Origin: Glycine soja
Taxonomy: Eukaryota; Streptophyta; Magnoliopsida; Fabales; Fabaceae
DNA length: 64,000 nucleotides
Assembly: GCF_004193775.1 (NCBI RefSeq)
Contig: NC_041019.1
Span: 48,645,928 to 48,709,927, forward strand
Direction of reading: 5' to 3'
Numbering within the stretch: the stretch's first letter is position 1; each line of letters starts with the position of its first letter. The notes beneath the pieces are model-generated. The model had not been told where the DNA came from, made no database searches, and worked only from the letters and a program-made list of their open reading frames with translations. This document shows positions 12,628 through 24,579 of this stretch, piece after piece. The translations under genes and the position numbers were made by a program.

Positions 12628-14989
12628 ATGCTTCGTTTGGCATTTCCGCAAATTCCACTCTCAAGATTCATTTCCGATTCTGAAGCTCCAAATTTGAGAA
12701 TGGTGTCTTCTCTCTCTACCTTTTTTCTCTGCACACACTCTCTGAAATCCCCAACGCTGAAACCTCTCACGAAGTTTCATTGCTTCGCACGTCTTCGTTT
12801 TCGAGTTCCACCGAAAGCTTCTTCTCAGAACAAAAATGCCAACACTGATTCCGTGGAAACTCCGTCCCTCCAACCCTCTTCCCCTAAACCGCCTTATGAT
12901 TCCTCTTCTTCGCTGCTTCGTTGTTTCAGGTACTCTTTGATTTCGAGTTCCTTGAAGTTGAATTTAAGTGTTTTTTTTTTAGAATTTAATAGCACTGTTA
13001 TCTAATCATAGTTTTTTTTTTTAATGTATGTTCAGATTTTTTATTTTTTTTATATCAACTACTTTAAAATTCATATGTAGAGTGATTTATAATTGATTGA
13101 TAGTGTAAATTTTTTCAATATACAGAGAATGGAAATTGAACTTTTTTAATCTATTTATTTGTAAAGTGGGGTTTTGAAGTTTGTTTATTGGGTTTTGGCC
13201 AGCGATGGGTGGCTTACATTTGATGAATCGGTTGTCTATGCTTTGTTTTGAATTTTTAGTTTAATTTTATGCGTAAAATGTATTTTGTATTGATTTAAGA
13301 GTTTTTATTTGCTTGTTTGTTTATTTACAAATTGGGGTTTTGGAGATTGAATCTTGGGCTTTGAAATGAAATGGCTGGCTTAAAATTGATGAATTTGTTT
13401 TCTATGCTTTGCTTGAATTTAATTTTATGCATCTTTATTTACTTTGAAGTTTGTTTATTGGCCCATGAACAGGAATGGCTGACTTAAATTTGATGAACTT
13501 GGGATGGAGATAGTGCTCATTGCTCTGCCTGCTGCTTTGGCTTTGGCGGCTGATCCTATTGCCTCATTGATTGACACAGCGTTCGTTGGCCACATAGGTA
13601 CATTGGTGGAAATGAATTTTATGATCGGAGTTTTAATTTAACTTGGGGAAATAAAAAAGAATTGTGAGATAGCTTCAGCTTTTTATTCTGAATTTGGAAG
13701 CTAAGGGTTTGTTAGGTTAGAGAAAATGTTTTTCTGTTTTCATTTTCAATTTTAGCTATTAATTACAAATTTACAAAATGCCACATTGTTTCTTTTTCCG
13801 TTTAAAATATTTATGCAAGAAAAGATGAAAACAGTAGAAATTTATAATTTCTTATATAAATCTTTGGAAACAGGAAATAAAGTCAAAACAATATGTCAAT
13901 TTGTAATTACTATTACACAAAATGCTTTCTGAAACCAAACATACCTTTTAATTATGGTAACAAGTGTTGTCTTTTCTCTGGTTCTGTTTGTTTTGACTTG
14001 TATTGATAAATGATTGCTGTTGAATAGAGAATTCTCCCTTAATCAGATTTCTCCATGCAGGGGCAGTTGAATTGGCTGCAGTTGGGGTTTCAGCTTCTGG
14101 CTTTAATCTAGTGTCAAAAGCGTTCAATGTTCCTTTACTTAATGTTACTACATCCTTTGTTGCGGAGGAGCAGGCACTGATTAGGAAGGAGGAAGAGTCC
14201 ATTCCAAGTGATAAAAATGGTATGTTTTTCAACTATGGTATCAAAGTTTTAGTAGGGATGTCTACATTTGCTTGACATGGTCATAGATTTTCCTTTTCAG
14301 ATGTATATACAAATAGTTTTGATCTCATGTGGGTCATGATTTCTCTGGCAAGTACCAAAGCAAGAAGCTCCTTCCTTCAGTATCAACTTCTTTAGCACTT
14401 GCTGCAACTCTTGGAATGGCTGAAACTGTGGTGCTTACGCTTGGCTCTGGCATTCTTATGAATATCATGGGTATACCTGCTGTATGTCATACTTGGCTAA
14501 TTATTGATCCGTACATCATTTCATATAAGTGATTTTACGTTGCTTTGTGCTATAATTTCTTCTGATTCTGCACTTTGCCAGGCCAGATAATCCCATCCGC
14601 TTAACACAAAGAAAAAGAAAACAAAAAATAATCATTAGTTGCGAACACTAGAAGCACACTTTATTCAGGTTTAGGTCTAAATTTCTTTGCCTCTTTGGAC
14701 AACCTCTCCTTGTAGCAAGATAATTGTATCATGAAAAGTCTAAATGGAAAGCAATATTTCAGGTTCAGCTAATATTTTGAACTTAATTATGAGGTTAGCT
14801 AGTGAACTTGTAATTAATTTGTTATAAGCTTGTTTTATGTTTCATAATTGCAAATGATACTTTTTTCTTACTCAGTTATTTTATGCTACATAGTGGTGTA
14901 TAATTTTAATGAATCATCATAAATGCGGGGAAAAAAATTCAGATATAGACTTATGTTTTGTTTTAATATAGCTTTTAATTGGTATATGA

Positions 14990-15985
14990 AATGTGTTCGG
15001 GATGGCTCCTATGTGTTTTGTAACAAGAACAATAACAACAACAACAACAAAGTCTTATCCCACTAGGTAAGGTCGGTTCGACTACATGAATCATACGACA
15101 CCATTCAGTTTGGTTAAAAGCCAAAGCTTCAAGAATATTGTTTATCATGAGATCTCCCTTGACAAATTCCTCCAAAGTCCATCTTGGCTCTCTCTTCTCC
15201 TTTTCACTAGACTAAAGACCAGGCGACCTACTCTTCTCATTGGTGCCTCCCATGGCCTTCTTTTTACGTGTCTAAACCACCTTAATTTTCTGTCATCTTT
15301 TCCTCAATCGATGCTACACCAATTTTTCTTATATATAATTATTTTGTATCTTGTCCTTTCTTGTGTAACCACACTTCCATCTTAACATTCTCATTTTTGC
15401 TACTCCTGCATTTCTCTCTCATCCTTTAAAGCTTAGCATTCACTATTATTGGGAAAAATTCAAGTCCTACATTAGCTAGAGATAAGGCCAAGATAGAGTA
15501 TATAAATGGGGGCAATCCTCACCATATGAGCTAGTTTTTGGGTCGAGATCCAAACTCACATTCTAAGATGGTATCAGAGCCTATCATAAATCCATTCGAA
15601 GGGCCACCCACCATGTTATCCATGCACTAAGCCCAAAAGTGCTGCATGAGGGGGACTTATTGGAAAATCCCCAAGTCCCACATTGGCTAGAGAAAAGGTC
15701 AAGATAGAGTATATAAGTGGGGGAAACCCTCACCTTATGAGCTAGCTTTTGGGGTTAAGTTAAACCCAAACCCACATTCTAAGAGCTACCATATAGTATA
15801 ATTGGGTGTATAACAATACCATAAAATTTGTCTTTGAGTTTGATAGATACTTTGCAATTATAAATCACCCCGGATGCCTTCTTCTCCATTTTAGCCATCC
15901 CGCTTGTATCTTGTATGTGACATCCTCATTAATTTCTCCATCATTTTGTATTATTGATTCCAGATTCTTAAACATAAAAATGCGC
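14990..15985 (-). mobile_element. RTE-clade LINE relic, 3' part, inside intron 4 of the DTX44 pseudogene
   Basis: Read on the minus strand, the segment encodes degraded C-terminal RTE reverse-transcriptase text: a [20 protein letters not shown] stretch, a LYGS position, an IEEKMTEN-like stretch, then WTLEEFVKGDLMINNI and an IHVVEPT end. It finishes with a (TTG)n tail at about 15030-15047, typical of plant RTE elements. Many stops and frame shifts show that it is dead. A TRIM sits inside it at 15446-15785. The same structure, including the nested TRIM, recurs at about 60,560-61,550. Confidence 0.75.
15446..15785 (+). mobile_element. TRIM (miniature LTR retrotransposon) nested in the RTE relic
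   Basis: Two similar terminal repeats of about 120-125 bp (about 15446-15567 and 15657-15783) share the blocks CACATTGGCTAGAG-like, AGTATATAAGTGGGGG (TATA-like) and CCCACATTCTAAG. Directly after the first lies ATGGTATCAGAGC (15568-15580), the usual primer-binding site for initiator-tRNA priming, and a purine tract (GAGGGGGA) precedes the second. The internal part is under 100 bp and non-coding. The RTE reading (YGS, then ECWA in the family) is split exactly here. A CTA on each side may be a worn target duplication. Confidence 0.8.
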
Positions 15986-18450
15986 AGCAAGAAAATTCTT
16001 ATATCTTGGTATTTTGTTCCTTTTTTGTTGGTTTAGGGGTCATGAAATGTAAAAAAGAAAAACACTTTTGGCTTCTCTTCATGGGTACTTGGTTTTATAT
16101 AATTGGATTTTACTTGTATAATCTTGTTTACATCACTTATTCCATTTATACGCTGTTTAGGATTCTCCGATGCGTGGACCTGCTGAGCAGTTTCTTACAT
16201 TGAGGGCCTTTGGCACTCCAGCAATTGTGCTCGCATTAGCTGCGCAAGGCACCTTTCGTGGATTTTTAGATACGAAGACACCTCTATATGCTGTTGGCAA
16301 GTATTTCAGCAGCTTACTCTCTCTCTCTCTCTCTTCTCATATGTTACATACAATTAACATTAGTGATCAAGTACTCATTTACCAACAGTACTTTTGAATA
16401 ATTTTAATTGGCAACAATTTTGAAGTTTTTATTTATTTATAAATGGCACTGAGCTTAGAAATAGTTCAATTTTGACAAGAAATTAACAGTTTAACATGCC
16501 TTTATGAATCAAGGAAAGAGACAGTTCATAATTTGAAATTTGAAATTACAAACAAGTATCTATTAACAGAGATGATCCTTGGTAAATATGTAATGGGGGA
16601 TTGCATGATTGTCTTAATCTGTGAAACTATAATCTATTATCCACGGTTTATATTTTTTGGGAAGATGCAAAGGTTTTTAACTTTTTTGACAATTGGATTA
16701 TTTAAACAATCTTAATTCATGGTGAAGGCCCTTTTTGGAATACTATATAAAATGCTGAAAGAGTATAATGTTACAATAGAGAATAATAAATGAATTGGGA
16801 TGTAGCAAAGAAAATGCTATTACCAGCAAATGTTTATATGTTCTTCATTTTACCTTTTTCTTTATAGTTAACCATAAGATCCTCTAGCAAATTCTGAGTG
16901 TTTGCTTTCTAATTTATATATGTGATTTCCATGATGGATTATATATTTTCTCACTGCAATTTGGCTCTATGGGATGTCACCTTCATGCTTTTACATGTTT
17001 ATGCTTTACAAAATGCTCCATGCAGTGCTGCTGGGGTTGATGTGTACTTGTGGAAAAATAGGAGTACATGTCTAGGTTTGCTTGATGTAAAAAATGAAGG
17101 GTTGCCTTGGAATGTCAGGTGTGGGAAACTTTCTTAAAGCCATATTGGATCCAATATTAATATTTCTTTTTGGTCTTGGTGTTGGTGGTGCTACAGTTGC
17201 TACTTTGATCTCTGAGTATGTCAATGATGTGTTAAACTTAGTATTATCTGTGCATTCTGCACACATCCCTTAATTCATGTGATCTGCTTTCAACAGAGTT
17301 TGTCTTTGTGTTCACCAGATATTTAATAGCTTTCATTCTGCTATGGAAATTGAGTGACAAAGTGCTGCTAATCCCTTCCGAATTTTATGGGAGAAAATTT
17401 TTCAGCTATCTGAAATCCGGTATGCACAATTAAGTTGAATTGTTGCTTTGCCTTTCCCTTCCCTTCAATGAAAATTGGTAATGATGATGAAATGATTGGA
17501 GTAGATTGGAAAGATGATTGCAAGTTTCTGCAGTATGTCATTGAAATTTTCTTAGACAAGCTTCATCTATTCATGATTGTGGATAGCAAATTCAGCTTCA
17601 TCTGTGCATGATTGTGGATAGAAAATTTAACTCAACTGAGTATCTCAAACAATACCTTTTCTTGAGAATTAATGACCTAAGTGTGAATATGTGGATTGCA
17701 TAACATTTTGGTTTCTGTTGATTTTGTGCTTTAAGTTTTATTTATTTATTTATTATTTTTCATTTGATTCTGTCCTATGCTTGAAACTCTGGGAGAGACT
17801 TTACTTTTTGATTCAAATTGGATTTTACTGTGTCTTGAACCAGCTATCCCAATAGCTGAAGTTTTTAAAGACATCCCCCCTCCCCCTATTCCTAAAATGT
17901 TTTTGTATTTTGAGAATGAAATATGAATTTCATTAACTTGAAAATGTTTTGTTTGGTTAATTGCTTCTATTACTAGGCAGAATACATTATGTGAGTTAAG
18001 GTGCGATGCAGATTAATCTTTCCTTTTTAACTATTGCATTTTGTGGGTGGTCTTGTTTCTGCTAGGACTTTGGCTGTGTTTATAACTGTGATGCTGTCAA
18101 CATCTGTGGCAGCTCAGCAGGGCCCTATACCACCTATGGCAGGTCATCAAATTTGCATGCAAGTTTGGTTGTCTGTTTCTTTGCTCAATGATGCTTTGGC
18201 ACTTGCTGGTCAGGTTAGATAATTATATTGCATTGGACTATAAATTGCATTTTGTTTGGATGCATACTAAGGTTATACCAGTTTAAATGATCAATACATA
18301 TCTCATGGGCACTTTAGCTCATCCAGTTTCCATATCGCATGAATTTAGAAGAATAAAGTTCTATAATATGAAATGGCATTATGGTGAGCATTTGAGGGCT
18401 TTCCATGACCATGAAATCATGCAAATTGGTGGAGGGGGGGGGGGGGGGGG

Positions 18451-18735
18451 TGTTAGATTTTTCATCTTAAAACCAATTGGCATTAAGTGAAGTTGACCAA
18501 TATTGCACACCAAGAATTGAAGCAGGCGATGTGGGACCTTGCAACACCCCTCCCTTCACAAATGCCTGTCAGAACAAACAAGCCTACCAGAACAGGCGAT
18601 TGACCAAGATGGGATATAGGCTTTGATACCATGTTAAATCTTATCTTAAAACCAATTGACATTAAGTGAAGTTGACCAACAAATATATAAGTTACACTCC
18701 AAGAATTGAAGCAGGCGATGTGGGACCGTCCAGCA
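18451..18735 (-). mobile_element. Very small TRIM in intron 8 of the DTX44 pseudogene
   Basis: Terminal repeats of about 93 and 104 bp (18451-18543 and 18632-18735) both begin TGTTA and share AACCAATTG(G/A)CATTAAG and GCAGGCGATGTGGGACC. On the minus strand the PBS-like TGGTATCAAAG (18620-18630) follows the 5' LTR, and the polypurine tract is the complement of CCCCTCCC (18547-18554). The element is 285 bp in total with no coding capacity. A GGGGG target duplication flanks it (18446-18450 and 18736-18740). It inserted at the end of an 18 bp poly-G run. Confidence 0.8.
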
Positions 18736-19813
18736 GGGGGCATTCCATTTTACATGATAAGCTTGATACTTTTCCATTTCCCAAGATACTGAAATGGTAT
18801 TAGTAAGAAATAGGAATTCAAATATTGTACCATATCCTCCAATGTGGCCCAAAAAGAAACATTTGGCAAAGATTGGAAGAATTGACTCTGTATCATGCAG
18901 TTTCAAATGGTACAGATGATATGATCTATTATTTGAAGATATGAAACAAACTAACTATTTCAAAATTATTAGGTCTTTGAAATTATGTTAGAACTCATGG
19001 TCACGGTGTTATGAAAAACAGAAATTCAATATAACAGTGTTATTTAATATGAAAGATAGCAGAAAGCTAGTACAGGAATTGAGAATGACAACCAGAGTCT
19101 GTGACTCCTTCTCCAGAGAAATATTCCCCTAAACAACCACCATTCCCCCTTCCCTTTTTTCTCTCTCCTCACCTCCTTACATACTCCATCCCCTAACAGA
19201 ATTTGTTAGAATCTACTATGCCACATCATGTAACTAACTCGCACTCCCTAATCCTATTTTCTTTCTCCTAGAATAAACTTTCCAGTTTCCATATAGTGGG
19301 CCTATGTGACTCCTCACCAATATGAATATCAGTATTATTCACCGGTGTCCTATCAAATTAATTTGGCTGAAACTTACTGTATCGTGTTAAAATGACATTT
19401 CTTTTACAGGCACTTCTTGCCCGTAATTACTCCCTGGGAAATTATGAGCAAGCAAGCCTTGTCATATTTAGAGTGATGCAGGTTGTCACCATAAATTGCT
19501 TTCTTCTTCCTTCATACCTTCTGTTAGTGAGATTGGAACTTATACTGACCCCGAATTCTTTTCTGGTACTCTCTTTTACATGTTAAACAGATTGGTTTAG
19601 GAGCAGGAATCACTTTGTCAATGATCTTATTCTTTGGGTTTGGAGCATTTTCTAGTTTATTTAGCACAGATTCTGAAGTTCTGGATGTTGCTCGGTCAGG
19701 TATATGGGTAAGAAATCACAGTTGTTTGCAGAAAATTACCTTTATTATCATTTTGTAGGCTTTATATGCCACTCCCTAGTTGACTTGGATTGACTTTAAG
19801 AATCAGACACTCG

Positions 19814-20047
19814 GCCTGTGCAGAAGTGGGTCTGAGTGGCCAACTCATGAGTACCAACTCCAAACTGAAATCCTTTTGTTTGAAAGTATTAGCCTGTGCA
19901 GAAGTGGGTCTGAGTGGCCAAGTCATGAGTACCAACTCCAAACTGAAATCCTTTTGTTTGAAAGTATTAGCCTGTGCAGAATTGGGTCTGAGTGGCCAAG
20001 TCATGAGTACCAACTCCAAATTGAAATCCTTTTGTTTGAAACTATTA
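19814..20047. repeat. 3 x 78 bp tandem repeat in intron 10 of the DTX44 pseudogene
   Basis: Units start at 19814, 19892 and 19970 with GCCTGTGCAGAA; the period is 78 and the units are nearly identical. Because 78 is a multiple of three, several frames stay open on both strands, which gives false small ORFs. No function is evident. Confidence 0.9.
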
Positions 20048-21001
20048 TAGTGCATTTACCAGGAAAGGAGTTCGCTCAAGAAAGTAGAAGAAAGAATTTC
20101 ATTTGGATGTCTGTTTATATTTATTTTTTTGTCTGTCTGTTCTTCCTCTAATGTTGATTAATACATTGAAAGCTAATATTTTTTGACAGTATCAGAATTT
20201 TTGTTCTTGATGGGTGTTTAAGCCATGGTAACCTTTTAGTAGGGCTGATAAGGGTTCATTATATGCAGTGCAATTCTCCATTCTTTCTGTGGAAGCATGT
20301 ATACACAGTAACGTCAATTGGAATGTCTGAAATTTATTTACATGTGCAGTTTGTTGCTGGATCTTGACCAGTGAATGCTTTGGCATTTGTTATTGATGGG
20401 ATTTATTACGGGGTATCAGACTTTGGTTATGCTGCTTACTCGATGGTAATTTCCTAGGTTGAAAGATAGTTAAACATGCCATATGATTCTTTCCTCTTAA
20501 CTCATTTCCTCGTGCCCTTTTTTTCTTTTGGCTTTTGTTATGGGTAGGTGTTAGTTGGACTAGTTTATTCAACTTTCCTTCTGGTGGTGGCTCCAGTAGG
20601 GCTTCCTGGAGTCTGGACTGGATTGTTTATCTTCATGGCTTTGCGTGTTCTAGCTGGACTTTGGATGTGAAGTATTTAATTCATTTGGAAGGTGATAGTT
20701 GGGAAACTTCATGTTGGTGTGTTATTACCCATTGCACTACTCATATTCAAATCCTACCTCGGAACAATGGCAAAATGACACAGGACATGTTGGATGAATG
20801 TGACTTGACATCAAGTCACATAGTATTTGTTCTCATTTATCTTGGTATTTTATTGGGGAGGGGTAGGATACTCTATGAATAACATGATCAAAATTTTCTT
20901 CATAAGATTTTTATTGAGTTAATATTTTTGTTTTCTTAAGGTTGAGCAGCAAAAGTGGGCCTTGGGATACATTCTGGTATAAAGATGGAGCAGAAGATTG
21001 A

Positions 21002-22039
21002 CCAACATGCATTCAAGGTCATGTGTTCAGTAGTACTCAGAAGTTCCAACATTCACTCCTCAGGTTAAAAAGCCATTTTCATAATGATTAGTTCAGAACA
21101 TGATTCTCAAGATCTCTAATATGAGTGCACTAAATCCATGCAAAGAGAATCCAGTATCACTGCAGGACTACAGTAAATTATTGAAATGTCGCAGCCAATT
21201 ACTGCTAACCGATTGTCAAAATCTTGCTGATTCAATTAGAGATTGAATGACCAATAGAACAGAGAGGGAGAAAATTATTGAATGACCAGCCTACAGCTTA
21301 GAGGCTAGTCTTTTTGGCCCTTTGGTTTTTTGTTGGAAATTTGTATTTATTAGAAAATTGCACAATTTTGTATTTTTTCATTGCTAAAGGCAACTACAAT
21401 GCAAGTAAGAGTAGGTACTCTAATTTGTCCATTGTTGCTATTCAAGTTAGGTGTGTACTGTGTAGTATTTACAATTTTTTTTTTAATAGTTATTGCTTAT
21501 TATATTAACTTGAAGTTTTGGAGATTTTCTTTATGAATAAATAATAGTATTATATTCAGTAAGAGTGATTAGTTACACGTCTATTTTTCTTAACTAGAGT
21601 TTAAGTTTGAGTATCGCATATGAAAAAAAGAAAAAAGAAGAAAGAACTAATCCCACCATTGTCTACACCAAAAATAGTGCTTGTAATAAAATAAAAATGT
21701 GTTTTTTTGTGCCAAAAACTTAAAAAGTATGCAGTTTGAGATATCAAATATTAATAATAACTTTATGGCAAGTGGCAATGTGGGAATTCAGTTTAAGATT
21801 ATACGATAGTGGTTGCATTTTGCCGTATATGAATGGCGTAATCAACATTTGGAGTGGGGTAATCATCATAGTTCTTCAACATTTATAATTTATAACTCAA
21901 TACAAAATTCTTACTACAAAGTACAAAATCACTATAGAGAAACGGAAACATAGCTTATTGAATCGCCAAGGTGGGGAAAAAAAACATGCTATAAGTAACC
22001 CCACCAAAGCGAAAAACACTGTAAGCCTTTAATAATATA
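21002..22039. other. Intergenic DNA between DTX44 pseudogene and DREB2 gene
   Basis: Likely holds the former 3' UTR of the transporter gene (to about 21,500) and, at the right end, the 3' UTR of the minus-strand DREB2 gene. No other feature recognised. Confidence 0.5.
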
Positions 22040-24057
22040 CTAAGATCCTACATGTGGAAAGCATATATCAAGTAACTTCTGCTCTTCATATAAACCAAAA
22101 TCATAATCAGGATTTAAGAAACTATAATCATGACCAACTTCCAAGTCTGGAAACTGCACACTATTCCAATGCTCAGGAAGGTATCCACCAAGTTTGTGCA
22201 GCTGTTGAGAAAGATCACACAACTTCCTACCATGGCCAGAACTAAATCCAGGTAGTGAATTTCTGTTTGTGTTGATGTTGTTCAAAGCCTCAACTTGGGA
22301 CATACTTTCAATTGGTCCAACAGTGCCACCACCAAACAGATGAATTCCCTGCATAGAAGGATGATTGGAGTCCCCTACTATTGGTGCTTGATTCTTGTAA
22401 TGAATAGAATGTGCTCTCAGCTTGCATTCCAAACCCTTAAGCCTAGTTTTCATCTCATCAAAATGTTCACTTCTTCTAAATTGCTCATTTGGTGACTGAC
22501 CATGGCTAATCTTCAAGCACTTGCCTTGACATAGTCCTAGGATTTCAGAAATTACTTCCTCAGTATGTTTCTTTGCAATAGATGCCTCAGGATTTGGTCT
22601 TAGATTGGTATCTGGCAGCATATTATTATGCATAAATCCAAGGCAATGGTTGCTGCAGCTCAACTCACAAGAGTTCAAAGTTTCAACTGATTCTCCTCTT
22701 GTTTCTTCACTCTTGAGCAAAATCTCATGTTCAGTAGCAGCATCAGAAGAGCCAGGAGAGCTACAATAGTTACCTCTTGCATTCATGGCTATATCCATAG
22801 GCTCCTTCCGCAAGTGATTAACCTCTCCACCTATGCCAGAGTTTTTCACAACCTCCTCCAATTCTCTCTCCATTTCTTCACTTTCTCCTGGTACTTCAGA
22901 CTTAACATTTTTCAAAGTTGTTGCCATACATTCTTCACTTGTTTGACACTGTTCAAAGCCAGTTGTGATTTCCTTCAACTCCTCTATTGAGTCATCAGCC
23001 ACACAACCTCCAGAAAGAATCGGTTTCTCTTCTGTCTCCTCAAAGACACCAACCTTAGAAAATCTTGGTTTCTCTTCATGACACCGATGACGGTTCACCT
23101 CCAATTCCTCAGCTTTTGCAACATCACAACCATTCTCTGAAAAACCACTTGGTGATTTTTTATCACTTCCACTAGAAGATGATGATCCATTAGAGTCTAT
23201 TGACTCGGAAAAATTCAAACGGGCACAAGGGCCATACAAGGCCTTAGCCGCTTCATCATAAGCAAGAGCAGCCTCAAGTGCAGTGGAGAAAGTACCAAGC
23301 CAAAGCCTATTTGCTTTCTCACCAACAAGCTTGCCATTGATAGGTTCGCGAATCTCAGCAACCCATTTACCCCAAATCCTCTGCCTCACACCTCTGAACT
23401 TGCAATCGGAGTTCTGAGGCCCTCCCTTTCCTCTCATGCACCCTTTTCTCGACCCTTTTGCGGGAGCTTTGTGAATCACTTCCACCCCATTTTCTCTAGA
23501 GCCAAGTTGTTGCTGCCTGTTGTACTCCTTCCATTTTTCAAGTGTGTCTTCCACATAATCACTTCCACCGTTGCGTCTCTTCCGCGATTTCCTCTCCCTG
23601 CAGCCATTCCAAAACCAACAAATAAACAAAATATTTGTTAACTTCACTCTTACTTTCTTCAACAAATCGTTAGCTAAGTTTTCAAAGTAAAAAAAAACCT
23701 ACATATAGAAGCATAAGAAAACAAAGCTTATGCAGCAACCACAAATTCATTAGAATAAAATGGTGTATGAATTGATAGTATAAGCTTTGTTTGATAAATT
23801 TGTTCATTTTTACAACAGTTTCCTTAAAAATCATCCCAACAGTGATTTTTGACTAGTTTATAATGTAAAATTTGTTACACCAACAATCCATAAAAATTAA
23901 ATTTGATTGAATATAAGGAGCACCAAAAGAAAGAAAGGGATGAAATGAACAAAATAGAATAAAATCTAAATACAGTTTGGATCAAATGAAAGAGTAGCAA
24001 ATTGAGATGAACAAAGAAGAAAGAAACTGACCCAGAAACGTTGTTATTAGTCTTCAT
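22040..24057 (-). CDS. DREB2: DREB2-type AP2/ERF transcription factor (2 exons)
   Basis: Exon 1 is 24032-24057 (ATG plus 26 coding bases in all) and exon 2 is 22040-23597; the GT-AG intron is phase 2, and the product is about 527 residues. Order: basic NLS (ERKSRKRR, residues 10-17), LEKWKEYN box (about 28-35), [14 protein letters not shown] (A-2 subgroup CMIII-1 block, 56-69), AP2 domain (76 to about 137), then a long acidic Ser/Glu-rich region. Val88 and Glu93 match the V14/E19 pair of DREB proteins that read DRE/CRT (A/GCCGAC). The loop between AP2 strands 2 and 3 (EP...RLWLG) is about seven residues longer than in usual DREB2 proteins. The open frame continues upstream into the intron, but the family start requires the small first exon. 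Nuclear activator of drought/heat genes by family knowledge. Confidence 0.9.
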
Positions 24058-24337
24058 GTGCTTTTGCTATTGAAGAAGCATGTAGTTTGGTTCCTTCTTC
24101 TTGTTGTTGTTTTTATGTTGTGTCATGTGTGAAGCGTTAGGTTGCAATTTGTGTTCCAAAGGGTTTAAGAGGGGTTTTGGATTTTTTTATTAAGTTTGCG
24201 GCTGTTTTGTTTGGGATGTGTGTGCATGTGCTCACTACAAACGTCATTCTTGACTTGTTGTCTAAGAAAAAGTTGAAGTGTTCAATTTACATTTGGAAGA
24301 GTGAGATGCGAAATTGGTGGGTTTAGATAGGCATGGT

Positions 24338-24401
24338 GACGTGGCACGTTTTCAGATTCTAATGGCGAGGCTGATGAGCAGCTGGGGTTGCGACACGTGG
24401 C
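24338..24401 (-). promoter_or_regulatory. ABRE-like boxes upstream of the DREB2 gene
   Basis: GACGTGGC (24338-24345) and GACACGTGGC (24392-24401) are strong G-box/ABRE matches about 280-345 bp upstream of the DREB2 start codon, within a locally GC-richer island. AREB/ABF bZIP factors bind ACGTGGC, and Arabidopsis DREB2A is known to be ABA/osmotic-responsive through promoter ABREs. Function here is inferred. Confidence 0.5.
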
Positions 24402-24579
24402 GGGATTTGTTTCATGGTGTCAACGCGCAGGAAGCTTTCTTCACCACGAAGGGGTCCTTTTCTATTTGGTCTTGTTCTTGCAACACTTCAATTATGAATT
24501 ATCTATCTCTCTCAATCTCTTATTTTTTTTTCCCCTAACCCCAACAATGTCGTTTATTTTCTCTTACGAATTTATTTAT

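Larger units (their letters stand above)
12628..21001 (+). pseudogene. DTX44: DTX44-type MATE efflux transporter gene, 13 exons, disrupted
   Basis: Thirteen exons can be laid out: 12628-12929, 13473-13597, 14061-14219, 14348-14481, 16161-16296, 17119-17215, 17319-17419, 18047-18213, 19410-19481, 19591-19707, 20350-20445, 20548-20666 and 20941-21001. They match chloroplast-targeted DTX44-like MATE antiporters, with a transit-peptide-like Ser/Thr-rich start (a second in-frame ATG is at 12700), DTAFVGHIG, FNVPLLNVTTSF and the C-terminal KSGPWDTFW-like end. All exon phases agree. Four lesions break it: TGA in exon 2 (13480-13482), TG instead of AG before exon 4 (14346-14347), GG instead of AG before exon 8 (18045-18046) and TGA in exon 11 (20365-20367). 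Intron 5 uses a GC donor (GGCAAGT at 16296). Introns 4, 8 and 10 hold insertions or repeats, listed separately. Low-level transcription is possible, but a full-length protein is not predicted. Confidence 0.85.

Noticed and set aside
13480..13482. TGA in DTX44 exon 2 as a recoded codon
   Set aside because: Land plants lack selenocysteine insertion, and other lesions in the same gene point to decay.
15568..15580. TGGTATCAGAGC as part of a tRNA gene
   Set aside because: It is a retrotransposon primer-binding site between two terminal repeats; no cloverleaf surrounds it.
19762..20151. Overlapping small ORFs with repeated peptide units on both strands
   Set aside because: They are produced by the 78 bp tandem repeat in an intron.
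23598..23665. Upstream in-frame extension of the DREB2 exon (from 23665)
   Set aside because: It crosses a good splice acceptor and lies in the intron; the small exon at 24032-24057 gives the correct start and phase.
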